Source: DASUGC01 sp035606665 (lineage in GTDB: Bacteria > Acidobacteriota > Vicinamibacteria > Vicinamibacterales > SCN-69-37). From it: a DNA stretch of 64,000 bases. This document shows positions 17,390 through 25,648 of the stretch, piece after piece; the first letter of the stretch is position 1, and the number at the start of each line of letters is the position of its first letter. Below the pieces are notes generated by a model. That model had not been told where the DNA came from, ran no database searches, and saw nothing but the letters and a program-made list of their open reading frames with translations. The stretch spans positions 62,001-126,000 of the forward strand of contig DATNEY010000057.1 in the NCBI GenBank assembly GCA_035606665.1, given 5' to 3'. The translations under genes and the position numbers were made by a program.

Positions 17390-18097
17390 TCAGCGGTTAC
17401 CCTTCAACAGCGCCTCAATCGGCTTCTCGAACGCATCGAATGGAAGAGCACCGGAAAGCCTGGATGTAACCTTCACCTTCTGGCCTTCAACGACCTGGCC
17501 AATCAGGAAGGTGGGAGTCGACGTGATCCCTAGCAGCCGGGCCTGCTGCTGATCGGCCTTCACTTGCTTGACTTCCTCGCCATCCAAGCATCCAGACAGC
17601 GCTTTCGGATCAAGATTCGCTTCCCTCGCCCAGACGGCCGGCGCCTCTTTGATTACCCCGGGCCGGGAAAAGAACGCATCATGCAGCCGCCAAAACCCAT
17701 CGGCGTTCCGAGCACACTCAGCAGCGGCGGCCGCGTTGCCGGCCAGTGCGTGAATCTTGTCGAGAGGCAGATGCTTGAAGATGAGCTTGACGCGCCCGGT
17801 TGCCATATATCGCTGATCCAGCAGCGGCATCGTCTGCGTCGCGAATTTCGAGCAGAACGGACACTGAAAATCTGAAAACTCCACAATCGCGACAGCCGCG
17901 TCCTGGTTGCCCTTGACGACGGATCCAGCGATCGACACTGGATACTCCGGCAGCTTGTTCTTGGCCGACTGTGGTTTGCCTGCGGGCGATCCCCCGAGCC
18001 GCAGGCCCGCCCAAATCAACACAATCGCGGCCGTCGTCATTGCTACCGGCGCAATCACGTCGAGTGCCTTAGTTAGAGCCGTTGGCACCTTAGTCAT
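17390..18097 (-). CDS. DsbA/BdbD-like thiol-disulfide oxidoreductase, membrane-anchored
   Basis: 235 residues. One N-terminal membrane segment (about 15-35) anchors a periplasmic Thioredoxin_4/DsbA-type domain. The active site is C79-P-F-C82 in SDFQCPFCSKF, and the cis-proline loop is TSTPTFLIG near residue 190. The family introduces disulfides into exported proteins, usually recycled by DsbB or VKOR (none in the window). Its downstream partner is the 14-Cys mini-protein, making that a likely client; this is inference from synteny. Transcription appears to start only a few bases before the ATG (promoter 18113-18141), with no Shine-Dalgarno. Confidence 0.88.
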   Translation of the reverse strand: MTKVPTALTKALDVIAPVAMTTAAIVLIWAGLRLGGSPAGKPQSAKNKLPEYPVSIAGSVVKGNQDAAVAIVEFSDFQCPFCSKFATQTMPLLDQRYMATGRVKLIFKHLPLDKIHALAGNAAAAAECARNADGFWRLHDAFFSRPGVIKEAPAVWAREANLDPKALSGCLDGEEVKQVKADQQQARLLGITSTPTFLIGQVVEGQKVKVTSRLSGALPFDAFEKPIEALLKGNR

Positions 18098-18112
18098 TTT
18101 TTATGGTGACAT

Positions 18113-18141
18113 AGACTAACTATGTTGCTTGAAGTAGTCAA
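18113..18141 (-). promoter_or_regulatory. Promoter of the dsbA-like/mini-protein operon (near-leaderless)
   Basis: On the minus strand TTGACT (18136-18141) is followed after 17 bp by TAGTCT (18113-18118). Transcription would start near 18106, about 9 nt before the ATG at 18097. No Shine-Dalgarno fits in between. Confidence 0.5.
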
Positions 18142-18158
18142 CTCTATGTGTGTAACCG

Positions 18159-18171
18159 ACTACGTCGTAGT
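18159..18171. promoter_or_regulatory. Odd palindrome upstream of the dsbA-like promoter
   Basis: ACTACG-T-CGTAGT, a perfect 6-bp inverted repeat with one central base, placed 17 bp upstream of the -35, where an activator would bind. The surrounding gap (18098-18239) is visibly richer in A/T than its neighbours and holds no gene. Confidence 0.4.
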
Positions 18172-18239
18172 TTGTCTGGTGGAGCGGCCCGCGCACTCGA
18201 CGACAGTGTGTGCGGGTGCCGCTCCGACACTTGTGCCAG

Positions 18240-19571
18240 TCATGTCCGGCTTTTGAGGGCTCTGATCGCTCCGCCGAAGTGCTGACGCCCGACGACCGGG
18301 TCGTAGACGATGACCGGAGAGAGGCGCCCACGGATGGTGTCCGGCTGGATTCGGGCGTAGGCGGTGAGGCGCCGGGCCAACGCGGCGCGGGCTTCTGCGT
18401 CAGCGGCGTCGCGCATCTCTCCGCCGAACATCTCGTTCAGCCCGATGGGCGCGGGGGCCTCGCGGAACATCGCGTCGACCACCGCGCCCTTGAGCACGTT
18501 CTGCGAGAAGTTGAAGAACAGGGCGATCGGCCAGTAGCCGTGGTCGCGCGGGCGATGCACTTCCATGGCGGGAAGCAATTCCGCGCGGTACTCGTCCAGC
18601 GTCGCGAGGAAGCGTTCGAGCTCTGCCTGTTGCGGTGCAAACCAGGACACAGGCCGGCCGAGGATCGAGGCCGGATCGGGCGTCAGGCCGTTGATGAGGC
18701 CTTCGACGACTGGGATCCGCACCGCGGACGGCGCATCGCGCTCCTTGTTGCGCGCATATTGATCCATCAGTTCCGCAAGGCCGAACAGCAGCCACGGGTA
18801 ATCGGCGCCGTTGTCGTCGCGCATCGCCTTGAAGTCCTTGCCGTACGTGACCTCGTAGCCGAACCGGAGATGCCCGCCCATCGCCTGAGCGTGCGTCAGT
18901 GCCATCGCAAGACGATTGCTCTCCGGCAACGCGCGCGCGCGCGCCAGGAGCCGGTCGTAGCCGGCTTCGCTCGGCTCGAAATGCGAGGTCGCTATGAGCA
19001 GCAGGGTCTCGGCGTCGTTCGCGAATCGCTGGCCGCTGCCGTGCGGCCCTTGCAGATGGCCGACCAGACGCGTAACTCGATCCAGGCTCGCCCCCGGCTC
19101 GTCACCGTCCCACGACCGCATCGCCACGAGCGCGAGCAGGTAGAGAAAGTAGTAGTCGAGCGCGACCGCCAGCGCGGCGGCGCCGGCCGGGCGATTGCCG
19201 ATGTGCTCGGCGGCAAATTTCAGTGCATCGACGGCAATCGAATCGTCGGTGACGCGATCTTCCTTGCCGTTCCAGTCGTGCAGGACGTGCAGTCCCTCAG
19301 CGCGCGTCGCGCGATCCAGCTCATCGATGACGGTGCCAAGCCGCGCCTCGTGCTCACCCGCCCGCCACGTGTGCGAGCGCATCCGCTCGGCGAGGTAGTC
19401 GAGACCGTGCCGCATCGACTTCTGCTTCGCTGCCGCGGCCGCAACGTCGCGGCGAAGCGGACTGTCGAGCGCAGATTCGAGCACCGCACACGCGTTGACA
19501 AAACGTAACTGGGCCCGATCCGCGTCCGGCCCGTGCCCGATCCGTGTCTGACCCGTGCCTGACCCCATCAT
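18240..19571 (-). CDS. Conserved-looking hypothetical protein, cytoplasmic
   Basis: 443 residues from the ATG at 19571; an in-frame ATG at 19616 would overlap the divergent cyclophilin gene start at 19607 and is less likely. There is no signal peptide and no clear membrane domain, although a hydrophobic stretch lies mid-protein (AALAVALDYYFLYLLALVAM). The remainder looks alpha-helical with many Leu/Ala/Arg, compatible with a helical repeat fold. I do not recognise a family or active-site motif. The frame has normal high-GC coding character throughout and fills the space between the dsbA-like promoter and the cyclophilin gene. The first about 30 residues (Gly/Arg/Asp-rich, from repeated CACGGG words) may not be translated. 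Confidence 0.65.
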   Translation of the reverse strand: MMGSGTGQTRIGHGPDADRAQLRFVNACAVLESALDSPLRRDVAAAAAKQKSMRHGLDYLAERMRSHTWRAGEHEARLGTVIDELDRATRAEGLHVLHDWNGKEDRVTDDSIAVDALKFAAEHIGNRPAGAAALAVALDYYFLYLLALVAMRSWDGDEPGASLDRVTRLVGHLQGPHGSGQRFANDAETLLLIATSHFEPSEAGYDRLLARARALPESNRLAMALTHAQAMGGHLRFGYEVTYGKDFKAMRDDNGADYPWLLFGLAELMDQYARNKERDAPSAVRIPVVEGLINGLTPDPASILGRPVSWFAPQQAELERFLATLDEYRAELLPAMEVHRPRDHGYWPIALFFNFSQNVLKGAVVDAMFREAPAPIGLNEMFGGEMRDAADAEARAALARRLTAYARIQPDTIRGRLSPVIVYDPVVGRQHFGGAIRALKSRT

Positions 19572-19588
19572 CCCGTTGGGCGGATAAT
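19559..19588 (+). promoter_or_regulatory. Candidate promoter of the cyclophilin gene
   Basis: CTGACC (19559-19564), 18 bp, GATAAT (19583-19588). It is followed by GGAGG at 19598-19602 and the GTG start at 19607. The complement of the -10 (TATTAT) could also serve the divergent gene. Confidence 0.45.
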
Positions 19589-19606
19589 ACACACGACGGA
19601 GGCGAT

Positions 19607-20248
19607 GTGAAGCCACAGGTGGTCATTGCAGGTGCGCTGCTGCTCTCAGCGATCGGACTGCACGCTCAGCGTGAGCTGCTGCTCACGCCAGACTCGCCCG
19701 AGTTCACGAAACCCGCTCCGGATCGGTGCGTCGTACGGCTCGAGACGAACAAGGGCGACGTCGACATCGAGGTCACGCGCGCGTGGGCGCCGATTGGCGC
19801 GGATCGTTTCGTCAACCTCGTGCGCGCCGGCTACTACGACGACAACCGGTTCTTCCGCGTCGCGCCGGGACAGTGGGTGCAGTTCGGCATCAACGGCGAT
19901 TCCGCAGTCGCCAAGGCCTGGCGGCCGAGGACGCTGAAAGACGACCCTTTCAAGGAATCAAACGTGCGCGGCACTGTGGCGTTCGCGTTCGCGGTACCGA
20001 ACGGCAGGACGACCCAGATCTTCTTCAACCTCAGGGACAACTCGCCGACGCACGACAAGGAGCCGTTCACGCCGTTCGGCAAGGTTCTCGCGGGACTCGA
20101 GCTCATCGACAACGCCAACGCGGAGTATCGCGAAGGCCCGGGCGGCATCCGCGCGGGCAAGCAGGATCCGTACTTCGAGGGCGGGAACGCGTGGTTGCTG
20201 AAGGAGTTTCCGAGGCTCGACTACATCAGGAAGGCAACGGTTCGCTGA
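19607..20248 (+). CDS. Secreted cyclophilin-type peptidylprolyl isomerase
   Basis: 213 residues from GTG at 19607, selected because GGAGG lies 4 nt upstream and a signal peptide follows (VKPQVVIAGALLLSAIGLHAQ; about 20 residues). An earlier in-frame ATG at 19544 has neither. The cyclophilin core includes VRLETNKGDVDIEV, the active-site Arg in FFRVAPGQWVQFG, and QIFFNL. The protein would speed up X-Pro isomerisation of exported proteins. It complements the parvulin-type foldase at 871-2790. The C-terminus is longer than the minimal fold (about 30 extra residues). Confidence 0.85.
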   Translation: MKPQVVIAGALLLSAIGLHAQRELLLTPDSPEFTKPAPDRCVVRLETNKGDVDIEVTRAWAPIGADRFVNLVRAGYYDDNRFFRVAPGQWVQFGINGDSAVAKAWRPRTLKDDPFKESNVRGTVAFAFAVPNGRTTQIFFNLRDNSPTHDKEPFTPFGKVLAGLELIDNANAEYREGPGGIRAGKQDPYFEGGNAWLLKEFPRLDYIRKATVR

Positions 20249-20255
20249 GTGCACG

Positions 20256-20280
20256 TAGCCCGGGGCTTTCAGCCCCCGGC
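20256..20280. repeat. Imperfect short-hairpin repeat between convergent genes
   Basis: An imperfect GCCCGGGGC-type arm and a GCCCCCGG-type arm around TTTC, following GCACGTAG. It belongs to the same intergenic family as 10107-10154 but with one unpaired base. Confidence 0.55.
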
Positions 20281-20347
20281 GCCAAACGGCTGGTCGTCGT
20301 CGACGACACGCACGACCTGGAGGCCGAGCGCAGCGCTTCATTCCGAT

Positions 20348-20725
20348 CTACTTCGGCTTCCGCTGAAGATTGACCGTCGCTGACATCTTGCGGCCGTCCA
20401 TCTCGGCCTTGGCGTCGCCCTTCAGGTGTCCGTCGACCAGCTTGAGCGCGAAGTGCACCAGCGGTCCGTCGGACTGCACGTCGAACTCGGCGGCCGCGCC
20501 CTCGACCTTGCCCTTGAGGATCGGCCACTGCTGCTCGGCCGTCGGTCCGGCCGTGCCGGTCAGTTCGGCGCCCTTCTGCGTCAGCACCATCAGTGCCGTG
20601 TCGTCGTGGGTATCGCCATCAACGGTCATCACGAACGGCCCGCTCCATGTGCCGGTCAGGTCCGTCTGCGCCTGGAGCACCGGGGCAACGGCGAGAAGCG
20701 CGAGCAGAATGAAACGCTTGATCAT
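20348..20725 (-). CDS. Small secreted hypothetical protein, probable beta-barrel
   Basis: 125 residues with a signal peptide (1-19, APVLQAQ). The mature chain (TDLTGTWSGPFVMTVDG, GAELTGTAGP, KLVDGHLKGDAKAEMDG) shows repeated short strands with Gly/Asp turns, like small lipocalin-fold or anti-parallel barrel proteins often found in acidobacteria. No cysteine or lipobox. No specific function can be assigned. A run of Gs and AGGAGGAATTC upstream of the ATG is a strong ribosome binding site. Monocistronic by layout. Confidence 0.75.
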   Translation of the reverse strand: MIKRFILLALLAVAPVLQAQTDLTGTWSGPFVMTVDGDTHDDTALMVLTQKGAELTGTAGPTAEQQWPILKGKVEGAAAEFDVQSDGPLVHFALKLVDGHLKGDAKAEMDGRKMSATVNLQRKPK

Positions 20726-20795
20726 GAATTCCTCCTGAAAACGTCAACCCGGCAGACGAAGACGCTGCGACGATTGTTCCAGAGCGGCGCCCAGC

Positions 20796-21824
20796 CTAGC
20801 GCTGGTGCGGAAACGCCGCGTAGTGCATGGCAAGTAGATCGTCGCCGAAATCTCCCTTGAAGTCGCGCCAGACGACATGCTGATGGTTGGCGTTGTTCTG
20901 GACGTTGTCGTACTCGATGAGGAACGTCGGTCCCTGAATCCGGTAGTAGTGCGCAGCGCCGGGCGCGCGTTTGATGGCGCCCATCCACGCGAACCTGATG
21001 TTCTCGATACCCGCTGCCTTGATGCGGGCGAGCCGTTCCGCGGCAAGGGCCGGCGCCTGCGTATGGATGTGCGCATCGAGCAGCGCCATGAACAGCCCGC
21101 GCTCCTTGGCGGACATCTCCCGGACCAGCACGCCGGAGTTCTCCTGCACCGCGGCCTTGCGTGAATTGCCGGTCACGATCTCTGTCGGCGCTGTCGCGGA
21201 GACGATGGCCACCTCCCGGGAACGACCCACCAGGCCGTCCAGGAGCGCCCAGGCCAGGTCCCCTTCGGCCGTGATCGCGCGCGTGCCCTTCTGGGGCCCG
21301 TCCATCACCTCGGCGGGGTTCGCACCGAAAAACGCCGGCGATGTCGCTACAGCTTTGCCGCGGGCAATGGTCCAGTTCTGCGCCGCATGATGACCCTCGT
21401 AGCGCCACGCCCACGACGCGTCGCCGGGGTTGCCGAAGATCGAGAAGAAGTACATCTCGGGATCCCGCGAGTTGCGGTTCTCCATGGCGCGCAGGACGAG
21501 CTCCAGACTTCGAATCGTCTCCGCGCGTGAGAAGCCCGACGCGCTCAATCCGGTTTTCAGCAGTGCGAACGCGGCGTCGCGTTGCGCCGCCGTCATTTCC
21601 TTCAAAGGCAGGCCCTTGCGCTCGCGCGGAATGAAGTGCCAGTTGAAGCGCTCCTCGGAGTCGAACGCAAACGTCGCCTTCGCCCGTTGGGCATCGTCCA
21701 GCGTCTTGAGGAAGTCGCCGGCCGCCCGCGCCATCCCGGCCTCGGGCCTCGCCTGCTCCGCGACGTGGGCGCCGACGCCGAGCACCAGCACCAGTCCGGC
21801 AACCAGACCGATCTTCGCGACCAT
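20796..21824 (-). CDS. DUF3500 secreted protein
   Basis: 342 residues with a signal peptide (about 1-22). The body matches what I know of DUF3500: the opening FLKTLDDAQRAKATFAFDSEERFNWHFIPRERKG, the central EMYFFSIFGNP and YEGHHAAQNWT blocks, and the C-terminal FLIEYDNVQNNANHQHVVWRDFKGDFG region are written here only in part as family signatures. It contains conserved His residues (GHH, NHQH) that could bind metal. The family has no established reaction. It stands alone between a small secreted protein and an ICMT-like gene. Confidence 0.82.
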   Translation of the reverse strand: MVAKIGLVAGLVLVLGVGAHVAEQARPEAGMARAAGDFLKTLDDAQRAKATFAFDSEERFNWHFIPRERKGLPLKEMTAAQRDAAFALLKTGLSASGFSRAETIRSLELVLRAMENRNSRDPEMYFFSIFGNPGDASWAWRYEGHHAAQNWTIARGKAVATSPAFFGANPAEVMDGPQKGTRAITAEGDLAWALLDGLVGRSREVAIVSATAPTEIVTGNSRKAAVQENSGVLVREMSAKERGLFMALLDAHIHTQAPALAAERLARIKAAGIENIRFAWMGAIKRAPGAAHYYRIQGPTFLIEYDNVQNNANHQHVVWRDFKGDFGDDLLAMHYAAFPHQR

Positions 21825-21884
21825 GCCCCGCCTCCAGCTGAAAGAAGAGCCGTCAGTATACCCGCCTCAGACGCACACTGAGAT

Positions 21885-21924
21885 CACGAAGAGCACGGGA
21901 GACCACTAATTAGTGGTCTTCGTG
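21885..21924. repeat. Composite palindrome between co-oriented genes
   Basis: A perfect 20-bp palindrome (21900-21919, AGACCACTAATTAGTGGTCT) overlaps a second pair of arms, CACGAAGA (21885-21892) and TCTTCGTG (21917-21924), allowing two alternative hairpins. It lies between the ICMT-like gene stop and the DUF3500 gene start (both minus) and may terminate the former. Confidence 0.6.
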
Positions 21925-21940
21925 TGTGTGTGGGGGCTGG

Positions 21941-22405
21941 TCATATCCGCCCGAACCAGCGCGGAACACGCGCACGGTAGGCAGTCCACGCTTCACCGAA
22001 CACGCGCGCGAGCCGCGGTTCTTCGCCGAGAAGGATCCGAGCGTGGAATGCGCCGACCATGACCAGTGCGTACCAGAGAATCGCAGTCGAGTGGAATGCC
22101 AGCGCCCACCCCAGGATCAGGATCGACATCGCGACGTACATCGGGTTGCGCGACCGCCGGTACGGACCCGATGTGACGAGATGGACCGGCGGTGACCACG
22201 GTGCAAGCGTGCCCTTGCCGCGGACGTAGAACTCGCGCACGCAGGCGAGCAACATCAGCGCGCCGGTCACGAGCGGTGCGAGCGCGAGGAGTTCGAATGG
22301 CCGCTCCCGCCAATGCGGTTCGATGACGAACAGTGGCATCACGAAGCCCATCACGAAGGGCAGCGCGAGAAACGCCAGCAGCGCGCGGGCCAGGAGCCAG
22401 GACAC
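21941..22405 (-). CDS. Isoprenylcysteine methyltransferase-like integral membrane protein
   Basis: 154 residues from GTG at 22405. There are four hydrophobic helices. The C-terminal half carries the ICMT/PEMT-type SAM-binding signature: LVTSGPYRRSRNPMYVA and then GEEPRLARVFGEAWTAYRARVPRWF. The family methylates lipid or thiol substrates in the membrane; the bacterial substrate is unknown. It begins 12 nt after the stop of the 2-TM protein gene, so the two are likely cotranscribed. Confidence 0.8.
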   Translation of the reverse strand: MSWLLARALLAFLALPFVMGFVMPLFVIEPHWRERPFELLALAPLVTGALMLLACVREFYVRGKGTLAPWSPPVHLVTSGPYRRSRNPMYVAMSILILGWALAFHSTAILWYALVMVGAFHARILLGEEPRLARVFGEAWTAYRARVPRWFGRI

Positions 22406-22417
22406 GTCAGGCCCTAC

Positions 22418-22768
22418 TCAGGGACGATCGTCCCAGTGCACCTTGTGCATCAGCCGATGGACCGCGGGCGCCAGGAGCAAGCCGGTGACAGCAATGAAGA
22501 CCAGACCCGAATAGAGGGCATAAAGCCCGGCGAAGACCTTGCCGCCGTCGGAAAGGTCCGTTCTGAGAGGTCCCATCCCGCTCAGCAGCATCGCCGTGTT
22601 CGCGAACGCATCGCGCCACGTCATGTTCTCGTAGTGCTCGTACCCGAGCATTCCGATGACGAGCGACAGCACGACCACGCCGGCGGCCAGGAATGAATGC
22701 AGCCTCATGCGCCGCCAGAACAGGCGGCGGCGGTGTTCCCGATGTTCCGCGACGGCACGGACCGTCAT
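22418..22768 (-). CDS. Small two-helix membrane protein, ion-channel-like pore region
   Basis: 116 residues from ATG at 22768; a longer frame upstream overlaps the divergent gene and is rich in Arg/Ser with no coding look, so it is rejected. Two membrane helices (about 24-44 and 78-100) flank a pore-helix-like segment (WRDAFANTAMLLSGMGPL). This resembles 2-TM potassium-channel architecture, but the TxGYGD filter is replaced by LSGMGP, so potassium conductance is doubtful. Basic N- and C-termini (HREHRRRLFWRRMR, HRLMHKVHW). It precedes the ICMT-like gene. Confidence 0.65.
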   Translation of the reverse strand: MTVRAVAEHREHRRRLFWRRMRLHSFLAAGVVVLSLVIGMLGYEHYENMTWRDAFANTAMLLSGMGPLRTDLSDGGKVFAGLYALYSGLVFIAVTGLLLAPAVHRLMHKVHWDDRP

Positions 22769-22812
22769 GACGAGAGACACGCTATCATGGCCAAATACGC
22801 CGAGCGCTGCCT

Positions 22813-23130
22813 GTGACACTCGACGACTTCCGCCTCGCGCTGAATGATGCCCGGCCGCCCGACGGCTGCTCGCGGGCGCTGATCGCGCTCTGGCACGACG
22901 GTAAGGGCGACTGGGAAGAAGCCCACCGGATCGCACAGAGTGTCGACGATGAAGACGGCGCGTGGGTCCACGCCTACCTGCATCGCAAGGAAGGCGACTC
23001 AGGCAACGCCCGTCATTGGTATCGCCGGGCCTGCCGGCAGTTCTGTGACGACGCGATGCACGAGGAATGGAATCAGATCGTCTCGTCGCTGCTCGAGGTA
23101 CGATCCGCCCCGCTGCCCGACAACGCGTAA
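22813..23130 (+). CDS. Small hypothetical soluble protein
   Basis: 105 residues from GTG at 22813. No signal peptide or membrane segment. The sequence is helical, with a TPR-like spacing of Trp, Ala and Tyr (ALWHDGKGDWEEAHRIAQ, then AWVHAYLHRKEGDSGNARHWYRRA), suggesting one or two helical-repeat hairpins and perhaps protein binding. It is divergent from the 2-TM protein across 44 bp containing TATCAT (22783-22788). Confidence 0.65.
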   Translation: MTLDDFRLALNDARPPDGCSRALIALWHDGKGDWEEAHRIAQSVDDEDGAWVHAYLHRKEGDSGNARHWYRRACRQFCDDAMHEEWNQIVSSLLEVRSAPLPDNA

Positions 23131-23136
23131 GCACCC

Positions 23137-23156
23137 GCCGGGACCGAAGACCCGGC
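23137..23156. repeat. Short-hairpin repeat with one mismatch
   Basis: GCCGGGAC-CGAA-GACCCGGC followed by CTCC, between convergent genes. The same GACCCGGCCTCC right side occurs at 62362-62373 inside a gene. Confidence 0.65.
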
Positions 23157-23159
23157 CTC

Positions 23160-23762
23160 CTACTTCAGCTTCACATTGGGCGGTGTGTCCATCGCGGCGC
23201 CGATGCGGCACAGCTCGTCGAGCGTCTCGGAGAACAGCTCGTACAGCAGCTTCAACCGTTCGATGTCCTTCACAATGCCGACCACGGTGAAGTGCAGCTC
23301 GTCGACGCCGTCCGGGAACTTCGTCCCGAACCAGCCCTCGTCGTCCTTCACCAGGAAGTTGATGTCCTTCTGTTTCGAGATCAGATCGCGAATCCTCACG
23401 TTCGCGAGTAACTGACGCGCCCGTGCTTCGTCGGTGCTCTTGACGATGAAGTCAGCGTCGAACTGCGGATCGCCGACTTCCACGTCCTGCATGCCGAAGA
23501 ACTTGGCGATGCCGCTGAACACGCTCTTGCGGTACACCGTGAACCGGAACCCGCCCGGGTTCACGAAGGGCGCGCGCATGCGCGTGTAGACGATCGTCAC
23601 CTTGCCCGTGGAGACCGCGTAGGTATCGAGGGTCAGCGTCCAGTCGCCGTGCTCGACAAGGACCTTGTCGCCCTTCCAGAAACCGCCGTCGACGAACTGG
23701 CCGCCCAGTTGCGCGCTCAGCTGACGCCAGAGTTCCTTCTTGCTCGGGCCGAAGAGTCGCAT
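23160..23762 (-). CDS. Hypothetical cytoplasmic protein (possible DUF3137-like)
   Basis: 200 residues without a signal peptide or membrane segment. It opens MRLFGPSKKELWRQLSAQLG and alternates strands and helices: a beta-rich half (VLVEHGDWTLTLDTY, KVTIVYTRMRAPF) and a central VGDPQFDADFIVKSTDE block, which resembles the family of membrane-stress or DUF3137 proteins. That assignment is weak. It starts 5 nt after the stop of the 625-residue secreted protein and so is the last gene of a three-gene operon beginning with a 28-residue lipoprotein. Confidence 0.65.
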   Translation of the reverse strand: MRLFGPSKKELWRQLSAQLGGQFVDGGFWKGDKVLVEHGDWTLTLDTYAVSTGKVTIVYTRMRAPFVNPGGFRFTVYRKSVFSGIAKFFGMQDVEVGDPQFDADFIVKSTDEARARQLLANVRIRDLISKQKDINFLVKDDEGWFGTKFPDGVDELHFTVVGIVKDIERLKLLYELFSETLDELCRIGAAMDTPPNVKLK

Positions 23763-23767
23763 CGAGA

Positions 23768-25645
23768 TCAGCGTCCTGTGCAGCCCGGCATCCGGAACGC
23801 GCCGATCTTCGTCGAGTAGTTGGTCGCGTCCTTCTTGTAGTAGTCGCCCACGTACCAGATCGTGCAGTCGTCCGACGGATCCACCGCGGTTTGCGAGTAG
23901 TCCTCCCAGCGCAGACCGTACGTCTGCGCGGCTGCGCCTTCAGCCAGCACAGTTTCCTTGAGCGTCAGCTGTCCAAGCGGATCGTTCACGAGACGGCCCG
24001 CGAACCGCTGGCCGGCGAAGTTCGGCGTACCGCCGAACGAGTACCCGATGCCGATGTTGCCGAGCCGATCGATCGCCGGGCTCGCCATCCAGCGATAGAA
24101 ACCATCCGGCGCGTAGGTGCCCTGCTGGCGCAGCGTGACCTTGCGATCGCGCGCGACTTGGAACTCGTACCAGCGGACGCCACCGCCCGCGGCTTCGGTA
24201 TTCACGGAGTGCACGGCGACGATTGATTCGCGCCCGCCGAGATTTCGGTACACCACCCGCGCCATCAACTTGTCGCCTTGCGCGTCAAGCCGGCGATCCG
24301 TCCCCGGCTGGGGCACGCAACTCGTGAGCTGGCCGCGGCAGAGGTACTGATACGGCGCGACGGCGATCTTTTCCGGACCGGTGACGCGCGTGTTCTTCGA
24401 ATTCGCCCAGTCCACCTTGAACTGCCACACGTACACTCCGTCGTCCCCAAAAACCCCGTTGAGCTGCGATCCGCCAGCGGCCAGTACGATGTTCGGCGCA
24501 CCGGCAGGCGGCAGCCGCTTGCCGTCCAGGTCCACGTTGTTCAGGAAGTTGACGCCGTCGATGACCACGCACTGTTCGGTGGCGGGCTCTCCCTTGAGCA
24601 TGCGCTGGCGATCGACGGCGCACGTGTGTTTCTGAATGAAGTCGTCGCTCGTGCTCGTCGGAAGGTAGTAACCGTCCGGCCATACCACTGGGCGCGGATA
24701 GTCAGGAAACAGCGGGCGCAGGAACTCGTACCGGTAGTACTCGCCGAGTGGATCCGGCGTCGTGCTCACGGCGTAGCACATCGAGTACGGCCCGGTGGCC
24801 TGTGGGCCACGGCCGCCGCCTGCGCCGCCCGGACGACCGGCGCCAGGAGGAGCGCCCGCGGCGCCGGCCGCGGGAGGCGGTGGAGGCGCGGGAGGCGGCG
24901 GAGGCGGAGGAACGAACAGCTTCGTCGCGCGACCCGGCTGCCCGGCGACACCAGGGGGAGCCGACCAGACGGTGCTTCCGGTTTTCCACTCCTCGGGTTG
25001 ATCGGGACGCGCCGCGGCCCGTCGGAAGATCGGCATCACGACCAGCCAGCGATCCGCCAGCTGGTCGTATCGCACGACCGTGTCGCCGTTGTTCGTCGCC
25101 TCACAGATGCCGCCGAATCCGTTGAAGACCGTGTTGTTCTGGACCGCGCCATAGAGCACCTTGCCGGTCGTGTCGTACTTGCTGCCCTTCTTCGTAAAGA
25201 TCGCGAGGCGCGTGTTCACGGTCTGCACAATGTGGTCGGGTCCGACCGCGAGACTATTGTCGGATGGATTCCTGACCACGAGCATTCCGTGCGGGCCTTC
25301 GAGGCCAACGCCGAGTCCGTCAAAACTCGCGACGAGTTCTGCCGCGGGCTTCGTGCCCATCGACGTCTGCTCCACCTTCGCACCCGCGGCGTTCTTCGGT
25401 GCCTCCGCGGGCGCTCCCTCACTGCGGCGCGGCGGCGCCTGCTGCGGCGTGGGCGTCGGCGTGGGTGTCGTGGTCACCTGCCCCTGTCCCTGGTGCATCG
25501 CGCGCAGGGGACGCGATCGATCGGCCGCGACGGCGTGGTTCACCGTGGCCGGACTGATGCGAATTGAAGCCGTCCTGACAGGTCCGGGGACCCACGCGAA
25601 CGCCAGAACGACCAGAGCGGCGGCGAGAGCGAATCCGCGGCGCAT
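23768..25645 (-). CDS. Large secreted hypothetical protein, probable propeller
   Basis: 625 residues with a signal peptide (1-25). A Thr-Pro/Gln/Ala-rich linker (about 57-95) follows, then a globular region with repeated strands (NPSDNSLAVGPDHIVQTVNTRLAIF; VRYDQLADRWLVVMP) split by a polyproline/Gly-rich insert (about 240-285). Later blocks (IDRLGNIGIGYSFGG; LRWEDYSQTAVDPSDDCTIWYVGDYY) are typical of secreted BNR-like propellers in acidobacteria. No catalytic residues are recognised. It is translationally coupled to the tiny lipoprotein upstream, with TAG, three bases, then ATG. Confidence 0.75.
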   Translation of the reverse strand: MRRGFALAAALVVLAFAWVPGPVRTASIRISPATVNHAVAADRSRPLRAMHQGQGQVTTTPTPTPTPQQAPPRRSEGAPAEAPKNAAGAKVEQTSMGTKPAAELVASFDGLGVGLEGPHGMLVVRNPSDNSLAVGPDHIVQTVNTRLAIFTKKGSKYDTTGKVLYGAVQNNTVFNGFGGICEATNNGDTVVRYDQLADRWLVVMPIFRRAAARPDQPEEWKTGSTVWSAPPGVAGQPGRATKLFVPPPPPPPAPPPPPAAGAAGAPPGAGRPGGAGGGRGPQATGPYSMCYAVSTTPDPLGEYYRYEFLRPLFPDYPRPVVWPDGYYLPTSTSDDFIQKHTCAVDRQRMLKGEPATEQCVVIDGVNFLNNVDLDGKRLPPAGAPNIVLAAGGSQLNGVFGDDGVYVWQFKVDWANSKNTRVTGPEKIAVAPYQYLCRGQLTSCVPQPGTDRRLDAQGDKLMARVVYRNLGGRESIVAVHSVNTEAAGGGVRWYEFQVARDRKVTLRQQGTYAPDGFYRWMASPAIDRLGNIGIGYSFGGTPNFAGQRFAGRLVNDPLGQLTLKETVLAEGAAAQTYGLRWEDYSQTAVDPSDDCTIWYVGDYYKKDATNYSTKIGAFRMPGCTGR

Positions 25646-25648
25646 CGG

